A DNA stretch of 64,000 nucleotides, from assembly GCF_003633685.1 (NCBI RefSeq), contig NZ_RBKT01000001.1, forward strand, positions 620,001 through 684,000, read 5' to 3'. The notes beneath the pieces are model-generated. The model did no database searches and was not told the DNA's origin. It was given only the letters and a program-made list of their open reading frames with translations. This document shows positions 34,100 through 43,245 of the stretch, piece by piece. Both the position numbers and the translations under genes were made by a program. Positions within the stretch are counted from its first letter, which is position 1. Each line of letters starts with the position of its first letter. This DNA is from Micromonospora pisi (GTDB taxonomy: Bacteria > Actinomycetota > Actinomycetes > Mycobacteriales > Micromonosporaceae).

Positions 34100-34876
34100 T
34101 CACCGCACCTGGGCGAGGAACCGGGCGAGCCGCTCACTGCGCGGCGCCTCGAACACCTCGGCCGGCGGCCCGGCCTCGACCACGCGCCCGTGGTCCATGA
34201 AGACGACCTGGTCCGCGACCCGCCGCGCGAACCCCATCTCGTGCGTGACCACCACCATCGTCATCCCCTGCGCGGCCAGGTCCGCCATCAGCGCCAGCAC
34301 GCCCTTGACGAGTTCGGGATCGAGCGCCGAGGTCGCCTCGTCGAAGAGCATCACCCGCGGCGACATCGCCAGGGCACGGGCGATCGCGACCCGTTGCTGC
34401 TGGCCTCCGGAGAGCTGGGCGGGACGTACGTCGGCCTTGTGCCGCAGGCCGACGATGTCGAGTTGACGCAAGCCCAACTCGGCCGCCTGGTCGGCCGGAA
34501 GCCTCCTGAGCTGCCGGAGCGCCAGGGTGATGTTGCGCAGCACGGTCAGGTGCGGGAAGAGGTGGAACCCCTGGAAGACCATGCCGATCCGCTGCCGCAG
34601 CACGTCCGGGTCCTGCCGCAACACACTCTCGCCGTCGAGGAGTACGTCGCCACGGTCCGGCTCCAGCAGCCGGTTGAGCGTACGCAGCAGAGTGGACTTG
34701 CCCGAACCGGAAGGGCCGATGACACAGGCCGTCTCACCCCGCGCGACATCGAGGTCGACACCGCGCAGCACCTGGTGTCGCCCGAAGGCGAGGTGGATGT
34801 CCCGTGCCGCCAGGCTGAGCGACTCGTACGAGGTCGGGACCGTGGTTCGTGCCCGCTGCTGGTCTCGCTCAGTCAC
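34100..34876 (-). CDS. Polar amino acid ABC transporter, ATP-binding protein
   Basis: A 258-residue cytosolic ATPase of the GlnQ/GluA type. Walker A is GPSGSGKST (54-62), the signature [15 protein letters not shown] is near residue 155, Walker [13 protein letters not shown] follows, and the switch histidine is in [10 protein letters not shown]. It powers import through the permease encoded directly upstream; its GTG start overlaps the permease stop by 8 nt. It is the last gene of a substrate-binding protein, permease, ATPase operon. Confidence 0.95.
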   Translation of the reverse strand: MTERDQQRARTTVPTSYESLSLAARDIHLAFGRHQVLRGVDLDVARGETACVIGPSGSGKSTLLRTLNRLLEPDRGDVLLDGESVLRQDPDVLRQRIGMVFQGFHLFPHLTVLRNITLALRQLRRLPADQAAELGLRQLDIVGLRHKADVRPAQLSGGQQQRVAIARALAMSPRVMLFDEATSALDPELVKGVLALMADLAAQGMTMVVVTHEMGFARRVADQVVFMDHGRVVEAGPPAEVFEAPRSERLARFLAQVR

Positions 34877-35654
34877 GACCCACTCCTGTGTCCACCGTGG
34901 CCGGCGCGCCGGCCGCTTCGTACGTCTCGGGCTCCTCGTCGGTGGCGCCGACGGGCCCCCGCCGTAGCCGCCGGTCGATCCAGTTGACCAGGTGGGTCAG
35001 CGGCACCGTGATCACCAGGTAGCAGAGGCCGGCCAGGAGCAGGGCGGACTCGTTGCCGGTGTTGGCGGCGTGGTCCTGGCCGATCCGGAACAGGTCCCGT
35101 TCGCTGGCCAGCAGCCCGAGGAAGTAGACCAGGCTGGAGTCCTTGATCAGCGCGATCAGCTGGTTCACCCAGGCCGGCAGGATCCGTCGTACCCCCTGCG
35201 GAATGATCACCAGTCGCATCGCCGTGCGGTGGGACAGGCCCAGCGCCCGGCTCGCCTCCAGTTGGCTGGCCTCGACGCTCTGGATGCCGGAGCGGAAGAT
35301 CTCACCGATGTACGCGGCCGCGATCAGCGACAACGCGAGGATGCCCAACGGGTACGGGTTCGGTCCCCACCAGGCCATGCCGAGCGGCGCGAGCCCCACG
35401 CCGATGAGCAGGATGGTGACGGCTGCCGGCAGGCCCCGGAACACGTCCGTGTAGACCCGCGCGGGCCAACGCAGCCAACGGGTCCGAGCCAGGCCGGCGA
35501 CGGCGAGCAGCATCCCGAGCAGGGTGCCCAGGACCGCCGAGACGACCGCCAGCAGCAGCGTGTTCCGGAGGCCGATCGTGAGCATCTCGGGTAGGGCTTC
35601 GCGCATCGACCCCAGGTCGAAGAACGTCTCCCAGAGCGTCTTGAGGGTATCCAT
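34869..35654 (-). CDS. Polar amino acid ABC transporter, permease
   Basis: A 261-residue permease of the His/Glu/Gln/Arg/opine family with five membrane segments. The EAA-type coupling loop reads EASQLEASRALGLSHRTAMRLVIIPQGVRRILP (in parts). It lies 41 bp after the substrate-binding protein gene and overlaps the ATPase gene. The C-terminal ~40 residues are hydrophilic, longer than in most relatives. Confidence 0.95.
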   Translation of the reverse strand: MDTLKTLWETFFDLGSMREALPEMLTIGLRNTLLLAVVSAVLGTLLGMLLAVAGLARTRWLRWPARVYTDVFRGLPAAVTILLIGVGLAPLGMAWWGPNPYPLGILALSLIAAAYIGEIFRSGIQSVEASQLEASRALGLSHRTAMRLVIIPQGVRRILPAWVNQLIALIKDSSLVYFLGLLASERDLFRIGQDHAANTGNESALLLAGLCYLVITVPLTHLVNWIDRRLRRGPVGATDEEPETYEAAGAPATVDTGVGRD

Positions 35655-35695
35655 CGCCTTACCTGTCTCGGACCCGTTGGGCGTTCACCGGTCGG

Positions 35696-36577
35696 TCAGG
35701 CCGACGGAGTGGCTGCGGGGGTGGCCGACGGGCCGGCCTTGACCGGCGGGAACGCAACCGCACCGCTGCCGGGCTTGAAGGTGTCCGGGACCGGACGGCC
35801 GGGGTAGTACTGCTCCTGGAGCCGGGTCCAGGTGCCGTCCTCGATCACCTGGTCCAGGCCCTTGTTCAGCAGTTCCCGCAGCGCGTCGTTCCCCTTGGCC
35901 ACCACGTACGCGGTCGGCGCGGAACTGAGCTGCTTCTCCACCAGGACGATCTTGCCGCTGCTCTCCTGTGCGGACTTCTCACCGATCTCGGCCGGCGAGA
36001 TCCAGGCGTCCGCGGTCTTCGCCTTGAGCTGGTTGATCGCACCGTTGTAGTCGGGCACGCGTACCGGGTCGAGACCCTCCTTGGTGGCGTAGTCGTCCTG
36101 CACGGTCCCCTGCACCACCACCACGCGGGCGCCCTTGAGCTGGTCGAAGCCCTTGATCGGCGAGCCGGCCGGTACGTCGAGACCGAAGTAGCCGAAGTCG
36201 TACCCGTTGCCGAAGTCGACGGTCTTCTTGCGCGCCTCGGTGATGGTGACCGACGAGCTGCCGACGTCGAACTTGTGGTTGTTGACCTGGGCGAGCAGCG
36301 CCGAGAACTCGGTGCCGACGAATTCGACCTTCAACCCGACCTTGCCGGCGACAGCGGTCAGCAGGTCGTTGTCGAAGCCGGTGAACCGGCCGTCCTTGAG
36401 GTAGACGTTCGGCGGGGCGTCGCTCAGTGTTCCCACCCGCAGGGTTCCGGGCCGCAGCAGGTCGTACGGGTTGTCGGCGGAGTCGGCGGCGGAAGAGCCG
36501 CAGGCGGCGGCGACGCCCAGCAGTGCGATGGCGGCGAGACCGGAGAGCAGGCGGTTGAACGGACGGGTAGAGCGCAT
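35696..36577 (-). CDS. Polar amino acid ABC transporter, substrate-binding lipoprotein
   Basis: A 293-residue type II periplasmic-binding-protein-fold lipoprotein (SBP_bac_3). The lipobox is VAAAC (C26). The family features are [28 protein letters not shown] (in parts), the [21 protein letters not shown] segment and the C-terminal [12 protein letters not shown]. The Asp in TGFDNDL normally contacts the amino group of the ligand amino acid. GGAG lies 7 nt before the ATG. It heads the three-gene operon; the exact amino acid is not predictable. Confidence 0.95.
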   Translation of the reverse strand: MRSTRPFNRLLSGLAAIALLGVAAACGSSAADSADNPYDLLRPGTLRVGTLSDAPPNVYLKDGRFTGFDNDLLTAVAGKVGLKVEFVGTEFSALLAQVNNHKFDVGSSSVTITEARKKTVDFGNGYDFGYFGLDVPAGSPIKGFDQLKGARVVVVQGTVQDDYATKEGLDPVRVPDYNGAINQLKAKTADAWISPAEIGEKSAQESSGKIVLVEKQLSSAPTAYVVAKGNDALRELLNKGLDQVIEDGTWTRLQEQYYPGRPVPDTFKPGSGAVAFPPVKAGPSATPAATPSA

Positions 36578-37110
36578 GCGGATACTCCAACTTCAATCAC
36601 AAATGGCGGCACCCGGAATGGGAACCGGGGCACGACGGAATAAGGCATGGCCAATCGAGCGCCGTGCCCAGAAAATTGCGGAATTGCCGGCGGATCAGAC
36701 CCGTCGGTGGAGGTGGTCAGCCGTGGCCACGACAGAGCATCGTGCTCGTACGGCAGAGGTCGATATGCCGGCGGCACCAGTGCCAGACGGCGTGCGGGGT
36801 GCCGAAACGGGCGGCGCGTGGTCCACGCATGGAACAACCTCCATCGGTCCTGGCGGTAGCACCCGCACCCGTTAGGGGGGTTGCTGCGATATCGACGAGC
36901 CAGGTCTCTCAATCGCTCTGGATGGGCTGCGTCAGCCTACTCAATCCACTGCGGGCAATTCCAGTCGGATACCGCCACGACGCCTGTGGCGCTCGCCACC
37001 ACCCATTCCGACTCATCGGTGGCCGGGCGGAGGACGGGGGAATCCGGATGGCCACGACAGCGTTGTTGACCACGGAACGACTGGAAAGCAACCTGAAGCC
37101 GGAGGAGATC
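36578..37110. other. Intergenic region without a convincing gene
   Basis: About 530 bases lie between the divergent ABC transporter operon and rpmJ. Several short open frames run through it, one of them in phase with rpmJ (from 36664), but none has consistent codon bias or a ribosome site. I looked for a Zur-type box (TGAAAAT-like dyad) upstream of rpmJ and saw none. Confidence 0.5.
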
Positions 37111-37233
37111 ATGAAGGTTCGTAGTTCGCTACGCGCACTGAAGCAGCGGCCGGGTTCGGTGGTCGTACGTCGGCACGGCAAGGTGCTGGTCGTCAACCGC
37201 ACCAACCCGCAATGGAAGTCCCGCCAGGGCTGA
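37111..37233 (+). CDS. rpmJ: Ribosomal protein bL36, zinc-free (C-minus) paralogue
   Basis: A 40-residue protein of the large ribosomal subunit: [28 protein letters not shown] and the terminal KSRQG match the alternative L36. It has no cysteine, so it is the C-minus form that replaces the zinc-ribbon L36 when zinc is scarce. GGAGGAG lies directly before the ATG at 37111; the in-frame extension upstream is not coding-like. It is outside any ribosomal operon, which is usual for the zinc-responsive paralogue. Confidence 0.93.
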   Translation: MKVRSSLRALKQRPGSVVVRRHGKVLVVNRTNPQWKSRQG

Positions 37234-37331
37234 CGCCCGGGGGAATGTTCCGGCACGGCTGGGGTAGGCGACCTCCGTGCCGGGAACGGATGACGGGCCC
37301 GACCAGGAACGAACGGGACGGGGTGGGGCTC

Positions 37332-37871
37332 ATGTCGCGGCACGGGACACGGCGCGACGGCCCGGGCGGGCGCTCGGGCCCACTCAGCCGACTGACCGAC
37401 GGGCTCCTGGCCGGCGCCGTGGCCACGCTCGCCCGCGAGCTGGTCAGCAACCTGGACGTGGCGGTACGGGCCCGGCCGATGAGCGACACCCACCAGCGCG
37501 CGGTGCAACGACTGGCCGAGGTGACGCGGGTGAGTCTCGGTCCCGAGGAACGGGCCGCCGATCGCCGGGCCGGCCTCGGCCCGGTGCTCGGCTACGTCAA
37601 CGGGGTGTTGACCGTGGCGGTTTTCGCCGCGGCCACCTTCTGGTGGCGTCCGCCGGCGCCGGTGGCGGCGGGCATCGTCGCGATCGGCGGAATGCTGGTC
37701 GCGGACGGGCAACTTGCCGCCCTGGGAGTGACGAACCCCCGCCGCTGGCGGGCACAGGACTGGCTGGAGGACGCCGTCCCGTACCTCGCCTACAGCCTCA
37801 CCGCCGTCGCTGCCCTGGACAGGATGGATACGCTGCGGCGGGCGGGACGAAGCCCGGGACGACCGCGCTGA
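37332..37871 (+). CDS. Small membrane protein of unknown function
   Basis: A 179-residue protein I do not recognise. The basic N-terminus (SRHGTRRDGPGGRSG) is followed by an amphipathic helix (LLAGAVATLARELVSNLDVAV), a charged ~35-residue segment, two adjacent membrane helices (VLGYVNGVLTVAVFAAATFWW and VAAGIVAIGGMLVADGQLAA), and a short hydrophobic segment near the C-terminus. An earlier in-frame ATG at 37290 is possible, since neither has a strong ribosome site. The neighbours give no clue to its role. Confidence 0.6.
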   Translation: MSRHGTRRDGPGGRSGPLSRLTDGLLAGAVATLARELVSNLDVAVRARPMSDTHQRAVQRLAEVTRVSLGPEERAADRRAGLGPVLGYVNGVLTVAVFAAATFWWRPPAPVAAGIVAIGGMLVADGQLAALGVTNPRRWRAQDWLEDAVPYLAYSLTAVAALDRMDTLRRAGRSPGRPR

Positions 37872-38079
37872 CCGCCCGTTCACCGGGTCACACCGAGTGT
37901 TCACCGGCCGTTGGGCCGAGGCGATCTGGACACCCCGCCCGACCGACCCGCTAATGGAGATCACCTCCAGTCGCTGGGCTTCCAGATCGGCCGGAGTCAT
38001 CCCATGTCGCCACAGAACCTTCGTGTCCTGCGACCGCTCGCGGCCGGACACCGGGATCCCGCACCCATCGGAGTCCATA

Positions 38080-39333
38080 GTGGACGTCGCGGTCCTCACG
38101 GAGGCTACAGCCACCGCCTACGTCGCCGCCGCCGGTTACCGGGTCGGCCCGGTCGGCCGGGTCGGCGTGGAACTCGAGTACGTCGTGCGGGACCCGGCGT
38201 ACCCGCTCGACCGGCCCACCGCCGACCGCCTGTACGCGGCTCTCGGCCACCTGGGCGATCCGTTGCCCGGCGGCAGCCGGATCACCGTCGAGCCCGGTGG
38301 TCAGCTCGAACTCTCCTCCGCCGTCGGCGTCGATCTGGCCGCCTGCGTCACGGATGTGGCCGGCGACCTGGAACTGGTCCGCGCCGCGCTCGCCGCCCAC
38401 AACCTGGTGCTGGACGGCACGGCCCTCGACACGATCCGGGCGCCACGGCTCATCACCACGCATCCGCGTTACCTCGCCCTGGCGGCGTACCACGACCGAT
38501 CGGGTCCCGGCGGTCGCACCGTCATGTGCAACACGGCCTCCGTGCAGGTGTGCGTCGACGCCGGGGACGAGTCCGACGACTGGAGCGCGTACGACCGCCG
38601 CTGGCGGCTCGCGAACGCGATCGGCCCGGTGCTGCTCGCCTCGTTCGCCAACTCGCCCCACGTCACCCGTTCCGGCACCCGCTGGGTCTCCTACCGGCAG
38701 GCACTGCGGTTCAGCACCGACGCCAGCCGGACCCGCGCGCCGCGTACCCGTACCGAGCCGCGTAGCGCCTGGGCGCGGTACGCGCTCGACGCCCGGGTCG
38801 CGCTGATCGCCGAACCCGAGCCGATGCCGTGGCTGGCCCCGACGGGCCTGACCATGCGGGACTGGTTGCGCGGCCACGGTCCGCGCCCGGTCACCCTCGA
38901 CGACCTGGAGCGTCACCTCGCCACCCTGGTACCGCCGATCCGACCCCGCGGCTACCTGGAGTTCCGGATGATCGACCAGCAGCCGGGGAACGGTTGGATC
39001 GTGCCGGCGGCCGTGGTTACCGCCCTGATGGACGACGCGGGCGCGGCGTACGCCGCCGCCGAGGCGACCGCCCGTCTCGGGCACCTTCGCCTGCACCGCA
39101 ACTGGCTCACCTCCGCCCGCGAGGGTCTGACCCACCCCGGCCTGCACGCCGCCGCGGTCACCTGCTTCACCGCCGCCGCCGACGCGCTGCCCCGGCTCGG
39201 CGCCCCGGCACCGGTACGGGCGGCGGTGGCCGACTTCATCGAGCGGTACGTGCTGCCCGGCAGGTGTCCCGCCGACGACCCCGGATCCCGCGCGATAGCG
39301 GCTTTTGCCCATGATCCGGCAAATAGCGATTGA
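38080..39333 (+). CDS. egtA: EgtA-type glutamate-cysteine ligase (ergothioneine biosynthesis)
   Basis: A 417-residue ATP-dependent ligase of the GCS2 family that makes gamma-glutamylcysteine for ergothioneine. Recognised features are VGVELEYVVRDPAYPLDRP near residue 29, GSRITVEPGGQLELSS near 67, VMCNTASVQVCVD near 150, and PRGYLEFRMIDQQP near 290, all characteristic of EgtA. GTG 38080 with GGAG upstream is preferred to the open extension to 37897. In many actinobacteria egtA starts an egtABCDE operon, but no egtB, egtC or egtD follows here. Confidence 0.85.
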   Translation: MDVAVLTEATATAYVAAAGYRVGPVGRVGVELEYVVRDPAYPLDRPTADRLYAALGHLGDPLPGGSRITVEPGGQLELSSAVGVDLAACVTDVAGDLELVRAALAAHNLVLDGTALDTIRAPRLITTHPRYLALAAYHDRSGPGGRTVMCNTASVQVCVDAGDESDDWSAYDRRWRLANAIGPVLLASFANSPHVTRSGTRWVSYRQALRFSTDASRTRAPRTRTEPRSAWARYALDARVALIAEPEPMPWLAPTGLTMRDWLRGHGPRPVTLDDLERHLATLVPPIRPRGYLEFRMIDQQPGNGWIVPAAVVTALMDDAGAAYAAAEATARLGHLRLHRNWLTSAREGLTHPGLHAAAVTCFTAAADALPRLGAPAPVRAAVADFIERYVLPGRCPADDPGSRAIAAFAHDPANSD

Positions 39334-39359
39334 TTGATGTTGAATTGGCGGCGTATGCT
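39330..39359 (+). promoter_or_regulatory. Possible sigma-A-type promoter
   Basis: TTGATT (39330-39335), 18 nt, TATGCT (39354-39359). Just downstream, GTTGATGTGTCAAC (39369-39382) is a small inverted repeat (GTTGA/TCAAC) that could be an operator. It lies ~135 nt before the hypothetical gene at 39494. This is an inference from sequence likeness only. Confidence 0.35.
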
Positions 39360-39493
39360 GCCTGTCAAGTTGATGTGTCAACGGGCCTGGTCCCGACCCC
39401 GCCGCACCTGAGCCACCGCCGGAACGGGCGCCACGGCAACGGTTCCCGCACTACGCCCGCCGGCACCGAGCGGATCACTCGCGGGAGGCCGGG

Positions 39494-39985
39494 ATGACCA
39501 CATCACCGCAACGCATCCGACGCAACCGGTCACCCCTGTCCACCGTCGCGATCCGCCTCGGCCTGCTGGCCCTGGTGTCGTACCCGGTCTTTCCCTGGAC
39601 GGCGGAGTCCACCGTGGGCGCGGCGCGCTCCAGTGAGACGGGACGGACGTCGGATCCCGTGGGCGGCGGCCTCCCGCCCCGTACCCCATGGGTGCCCTGC
39701 CTGACCATCGTCGCGGTGCCGGACGCGGCCGGGCTGAGCGTGCCGAAGGCCCGGTGCCAGTACGGCACCGGCAACCCGGCCGACGCTGCCGAAGACACGC
39801 CGGCGCCCGGCAACCGCCATGGCTCCTCGTACCGGGGCGGGTTCCAGCGTGACCGCCCCGACGCGGGCCGGCCGGACCAGCTCGACACCTCCTGGGACCG
39901 GGCCGCCGACATCTGGGCGGGCCACGGCCCCCCGGTCTCCGGTGGGTCGGTCCGCGACGCCCGGACCGACCAGCTGTTCAGCTAA
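39494..39985 (+). CDS. Hypothetical secreted protein
   Basis: A 163-residue protein with no recognised family. A basic start (TTSPQRIRRNR) and one short hydrophobic segment (STVAIRLGLLALVSYPVF, residues ~16-33) look like a signal peptide or anchor. The rest is polar, rich in G, P, R and D, with two cysteines (PWVPCLTI; KARCQYG). GGGAGG lies 6 nt before the ATG, the main support for a real gene. Its stop overlaps by 4 nt the end of the convergent gene. An antisense frame covers part of it but lacks a ribosome site. Confidence 0.5.
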   Translation: MTTSPQRIRRNRSPLSTVAIRLGLLALVSYPVFPWTAESTVGAARSSETGRTSDPVGGGLPPRTPWVPCLTIVAVPDAAGLSVPKARCQYGTGNPADAAEDTPAPGNRHGSSYRGGFQRDRPDAGRPDQLDTSWDRAADIWAGHGPPVSGGSVRDARTDQLFS

Positions 39986-40932
39986 CCAGGGTTGCCGACG
40001 GTGAGCCGGACGGTGAAGCCGTCCCGACTGTCGAAGGCGACGTGGTCACAGAGCTGATGGACGAGCCAGAGGCCACGTCCGCCACTCGCGGCCTCCGCCG
40101 TGGGAAGAAGCCCGGCGTACGGGTCGGTCGGGCCGGAACCCTTGTCACTCACGGTAACCACAATGCGGTCGACGCCGGCCCAGAACCGGACCCGCACCGG
40201 GGGGCGACCATGACGCCACGCGTTGGTGACCATCTCGCTCACCGCGACGACCAGGTCGTCGATCTCGCCCCGGGAGAGGGCGCCGTGATCGGCGTACGCC
40301 ACCGCGGCGCGTGCCTGCGCCGGCGACGGGTCGAGCAGTTCCACCACCGGTGGCGTCCCCTGGATCGGGTCGATCGTCACGGATCTCGGTTCGCCGAGGA
40401 ACTCCACCGGATCGGTGTACCCCGCGCTGCGCGGGTGCCCCCCGTCGGCTGTCGCCACCCTCGGATGCGTACGGGCCACGTCCCGCAGCACGCCACCGGG
40501 GGTGATCCGGGTGTCGTACGCGCACATGCTCCAGAGCGGGAACTCGTCGTACGCGTGGTTGATCGCGGCCTCGTACCGCGCCCACCAGTCCCAGGTCGCG
40601 CCGAACGCCGGCCGGGGCATCTCACCGATGATCCGGACCTGCCGGGCACCGTCGCGAACGTAGTCCGCGAGCAGTTGCCGGTAGGACCGGATCGCGGCGG
40701 CCGGGCGGGCGTAGAGACCGTCCCCGACGAGGTAGGAGATGCCCGGCTGGTCGGCGACCGCTCCGCGTACCAGGGCGGCACTCCGCTCCCCCAGCGACAC
40801 CACGGTCGGCTCGCCCGCCTCGACACCGCCGAGCAGGAACGGCACCACAACGGCCAGGAGTTCCTCGTCCGAGTCGTAGTAGACAGCCTCGTGGTAGTAG
40901 CCCCGATGGCCAGCCGCCGCGCCCGTCCTCAT
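39982..40932 (-). CDS. MEDS-domain anti-sigma regulatory protein with histidine-kinase-like ATPase (RsbA-type)
   Basis: A 316-residue cytosolic protein. Residues ~8-170 form a MEDS domain (methanogen/methylotroph DcmR sensory), with HEAVYYDSDEELLAVVVPFL near the start. Residues ~200-315 form a GHKL ATPase of the anti-sigma type: N box SEMVTNAWRHG, G1 SDKGSGP and G2 GGRGLWLV. Such proteins act as serine kinases in partner-switching control of SigB-like factors. No anti-sigma antagonist or sigma gene is adjacent. The ATG at 40932 begins the conserved sequence; an in-frame GTG at 40971 is possible. Confidence 0.87.
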   Translation of the reverse strand: MRTGAAAGHRGYYHEAVYYDSDEELLAVVVPFLLGGVEAGEPTVVSLGERSAALVRGAVADQPGISYLVGDGLYARPAAAIRSYRQLLADYVRDGARQVRIIGEMPRPAFGATWDWWARYEAAINHAYDEFPLWSMCAYDTRITPGGVLRDVARTHPRVATADGGHPRSAGYTDPVEFLGEPRSVTIDPIQGTPPVVELLDPSPAQARAAVAYADHGALSRGEIDDLVVAVSEMVTNAWRHGRPPVRVRFWAGVDRIVVTVSDKGSGPTDPYAGLLPTAEAASGGRGLWLVHQLCDHVAFDSRDGFTVRLTVGNPG

Positions 40933-41061
40933 CTCGCCCGCCCCACTCGCACCACACCGCGCCCCGGCCACTCGAGCAACCGGCGCGACAACCGGGCTTG
41001 ATCATGTCAGATGCCCCGTCGCCAGGCTGTACCCAAGACGACAGCAGCGCCGGGCAGGGGA

Positions 41062-43245
41062 TCAGCGCGGCGGGACGAAGGACCTGGACCGCCACCGGTC
41101 GGTCGGCACCACCGGCTGTCCCCGGCGCCGCAGGTGGGCACCGAACTCGCGCTGCGCACCGGGCAGGCCGTGCACCAGCATCACCTGCGCCGCCCCGACG
41201 TCATCGATGATCGAGGTGAGACCGGTGCGGTCCGCGTGCGCGGAGAGACCGAACTTCGCGATCCGGGCCTTGACGTCGACACTCTCCGTGTCGAGCACGA
41301 ACGTCGACTCCCTGCCCTCCGCCAGGTCGAGCAGCGCCGCTCCGGGGGACTCCGCGTCCTGGTGCCCGGCGAGCAGCAGTGCCGCGGTCGGGTCCGGCAG
41401 GATCGACCGCCCCCACACCACGGCGGGTCCGGCGGTCAGCATGCCAGAGGTGGTGACGATGACCCCACGCCGGAACGCCGCGATCAACTCGCGACGCTGG
41501 TCGGGCGCGACCTCACGCACCTGGTCGCCGTAGATGCGCAACGGGTTGTCGCCGTCGGCCGTCTGCTGCTCGTAGATCCGGGTGATCCGCCGGGCCATGC
41601 CGTCGATCAGCACCGGTACGTCCGGCAACCGGTTACGCAGCGTCAGCGCCACCTCCTGTGCCCGGCCCAGCGCGAACGCCGGGACCAGCACCCGCCCTCC
41701 CGAGGCGACGGTCTCGGCGACCGTCGCGATGAAGTTCTCCACCTCGGCGCCCCGTCGGGAACGGGTCGGCCGGCAGTACGTCGACTCGATCACGAGCAGG
41801 TCGGACCCGCGTGCCCGGTCCGGCACGACCAGACCCGGTACGGTGGCCTGGGCCAGGTCGGAAACGTCGCCGGTGACGGTGACCCGGGTCGCCCCGGCGC
41901 TGATCACGACGCCGGCGGCACCGAGGATGTGGCCGGCGGGGAAGAGCTCGACGGTCACCCCGTCAGCGACCTCGACCACCCGCCCGAACTCGGTCGGTCG
42001 GATCCGACGCTGCGCCGCGAGCACCTGCGGCTGGCCGTACGGCGGCTCGACAGCCGGCTCCCCCGCGGGCAGGTACCCCTGGCGGAGGCGGTCGAAGACC
42101 CGTACCGAGTCCGCCCACATCGTCGGCAGCAGCGCGGCGGTGTCCTGGGTGCAGAGCAGGGGCAGACCCGGGTGGTCGGCGACCAGCGCCGGAACGTACC
42201 CCGCGTGATCGCTGTGCGCGTGCGTGATCACGATCGCGTCGAGCCGACCGGCCCGGGCGATCTCGATGTCGGGGGGCCCGGCACGGTCGATCGGCTGCTT
42301 GGGACGCAGCCCCGCGTCCACCAGGATCCGGACGTCGCCGACCTCGACGAGCATGCACGACCCGCCGATGTCGGTGCCGCCACCGAGCGGCGTGAGGGCC
42401 ATCTCCCTCGGACGGCTGCTCGCCACCGGGACCGGCGGCGGTGCCGGGGCCCGCAACGCGTCGAGTACGGCGAGGAACGCCTCTCGCCCGACACCGGCGG
42501 CAGCCAACGCCGCCGCCAGACGCGCCCGCGTCGCCACCGGCTCGGCCGCCAGGTCCCGGTCCGGGCCGTCGACGCCGTGCCGGTCCCGTTCCCGGGGATC
42601 CGGGTCGACCACCGCGCGGTCGGCAGCCGGGGAGAGCAGGCCGGCGAGGAGTCCGGCCGCGTACCCGAGACTCCCGGCGAGGGCGGCCGACTGGCGTCGT
42701 CGGCTGTCGAGTTCGGCCCGGAGCGACTCGATGACCGCGAGTGCCTCGTCCCGGTCGGTGACCGTCGCCGCCAACTCCTGTCGCAGCGCGTCGCGCTCAC
42801 GTACCGCCCAGTCGAGCTGACCACGTGCCTGGTCCCGCGCGGCCCGGACCTCGGCGAGATGACGTGCGGCCCGTTCCGCGCGGCGCTCCTCGACGCTCGC
42901 GGCGGCCTTCGGCGCCCGCTTCGGCCGGGCCGGCGGCTCCGCCACCCACGCCAGCGCGCCCGGGTCGTCGCCGAGCAGCGCGGCGGCCTCCCCTGCCAGC
43001 GCCGGGTCAGGGTCGGTGAGCTGCCGCAACAGCGGATGACCGCCGGCCAGCTCGTCGGCGTACCTGGCGGCCAACTCGGCCCGGAGTGCGGGCACCCGCG
43101 CGATCACCGTGAGGAGCTGGGACCGGTTCGCCACGGCGAACCGGTCGTGGTCGATCCGCTGCCCGGCGTAGACCCCGGACCGCAGTACGGTCCGGGCCGC
43201 GTCGCCGGTCAACGCCGCCAGGAGCCGGCCGGGGGTCCGGGTCAT
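41062..43245 (-). CDS. Beta-CASP metallo-beta-lactamase RNase with N-terminal coiled-coil extension
   Basis: A 727-residue protein. Residues ~375 to ~680 carry the metallo-beta-lactamase/beta-CASP fold of CPSF73-like ribonucleases: HAHSDH (342-347), then the beta-CASP cap, TGDVSD, GHILGAAG, STYCRPTRS and FGLSAHAD, ending with an RMMBL 'RNA specificity' domain (VMLVHGLPGAQREF). All metal ligands appear intact, so it should be an active RNA endo/exonuclease. The first ~310 residues are unusual for the family: an unassigned helical domain (1-105), then a long charged coiled coil (~125-200; RRAERAARHLAEVRAARDQA). The ATG overlaps the stop of the giant NTPase gene (ATGA), so the two are translationally coupled and presumably act together. 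Confidence 0.88.
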   Translation of the reverse strand: MTRTPGRLLAALTGDAARTVLRSGVYAGQRIDHDRFAVANRSQLLTVIARVPALRAELAARYADELAGGHPLLRQLTDPDPALAGEAAALLGDDPGALAWVAEPPARPKRAPKAAASVEERRAERAARHLAEVRAARDQARGQLDWAVRERDALRQELAATVTDRDEALAVIESLRAELDSRRRQSAALAGSLGYAAGLLAGLLSPAADRAVVDPDPRERDRHGVDGPDRDLAAEPVATRARLAAALAAAGVGREAFLAVLDALRAPAPPPVPVASSRPREMALTPLGGGTDIGGSCMLVEVGDVRILVDAGLRPKQPIDRAGPPDIEIARAGRLDAIVITHAHSDHAGYVPALVADHPGLPLLCTQDTAALLPTMWADSVRVFDRLRQGYLPAGEPAVEPPYGQPQVLAAQRRIRPTEFGRVVEVADGVTVELFPAGHILGAAGVVISAGATRVTVTGDVSDLAQATVPGLVVPDRARGSDLLVIESTYCRPTRSRRGAEVENFIATVAETVASGGRVLVPAFALGRAQEVALTLRNRLPDVPVLIDGMARRITRIYEQQTADGDNPLRIYGDQVREVAPDQRRELIAAFRRGVIVTTSGMLTAGPAVVWGRSILPDPTAALLLAGHQDAESPGAALLDLAEGRESTFVLDTESVDVKARIAKFGLSAHADRTGLTSIIDDVGAAQVMLVHGLPGAQREFGAHLRRRGQPVVPTDRWRSRSFVPPR

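Noticed and set aside
36664-37110. An N-terminal extension of the L36 protein to 189 residues
   Set aside because: L36 is ~40 residues; the ATG at 37111 has an excellent ribosome site and matches the family start exactly.
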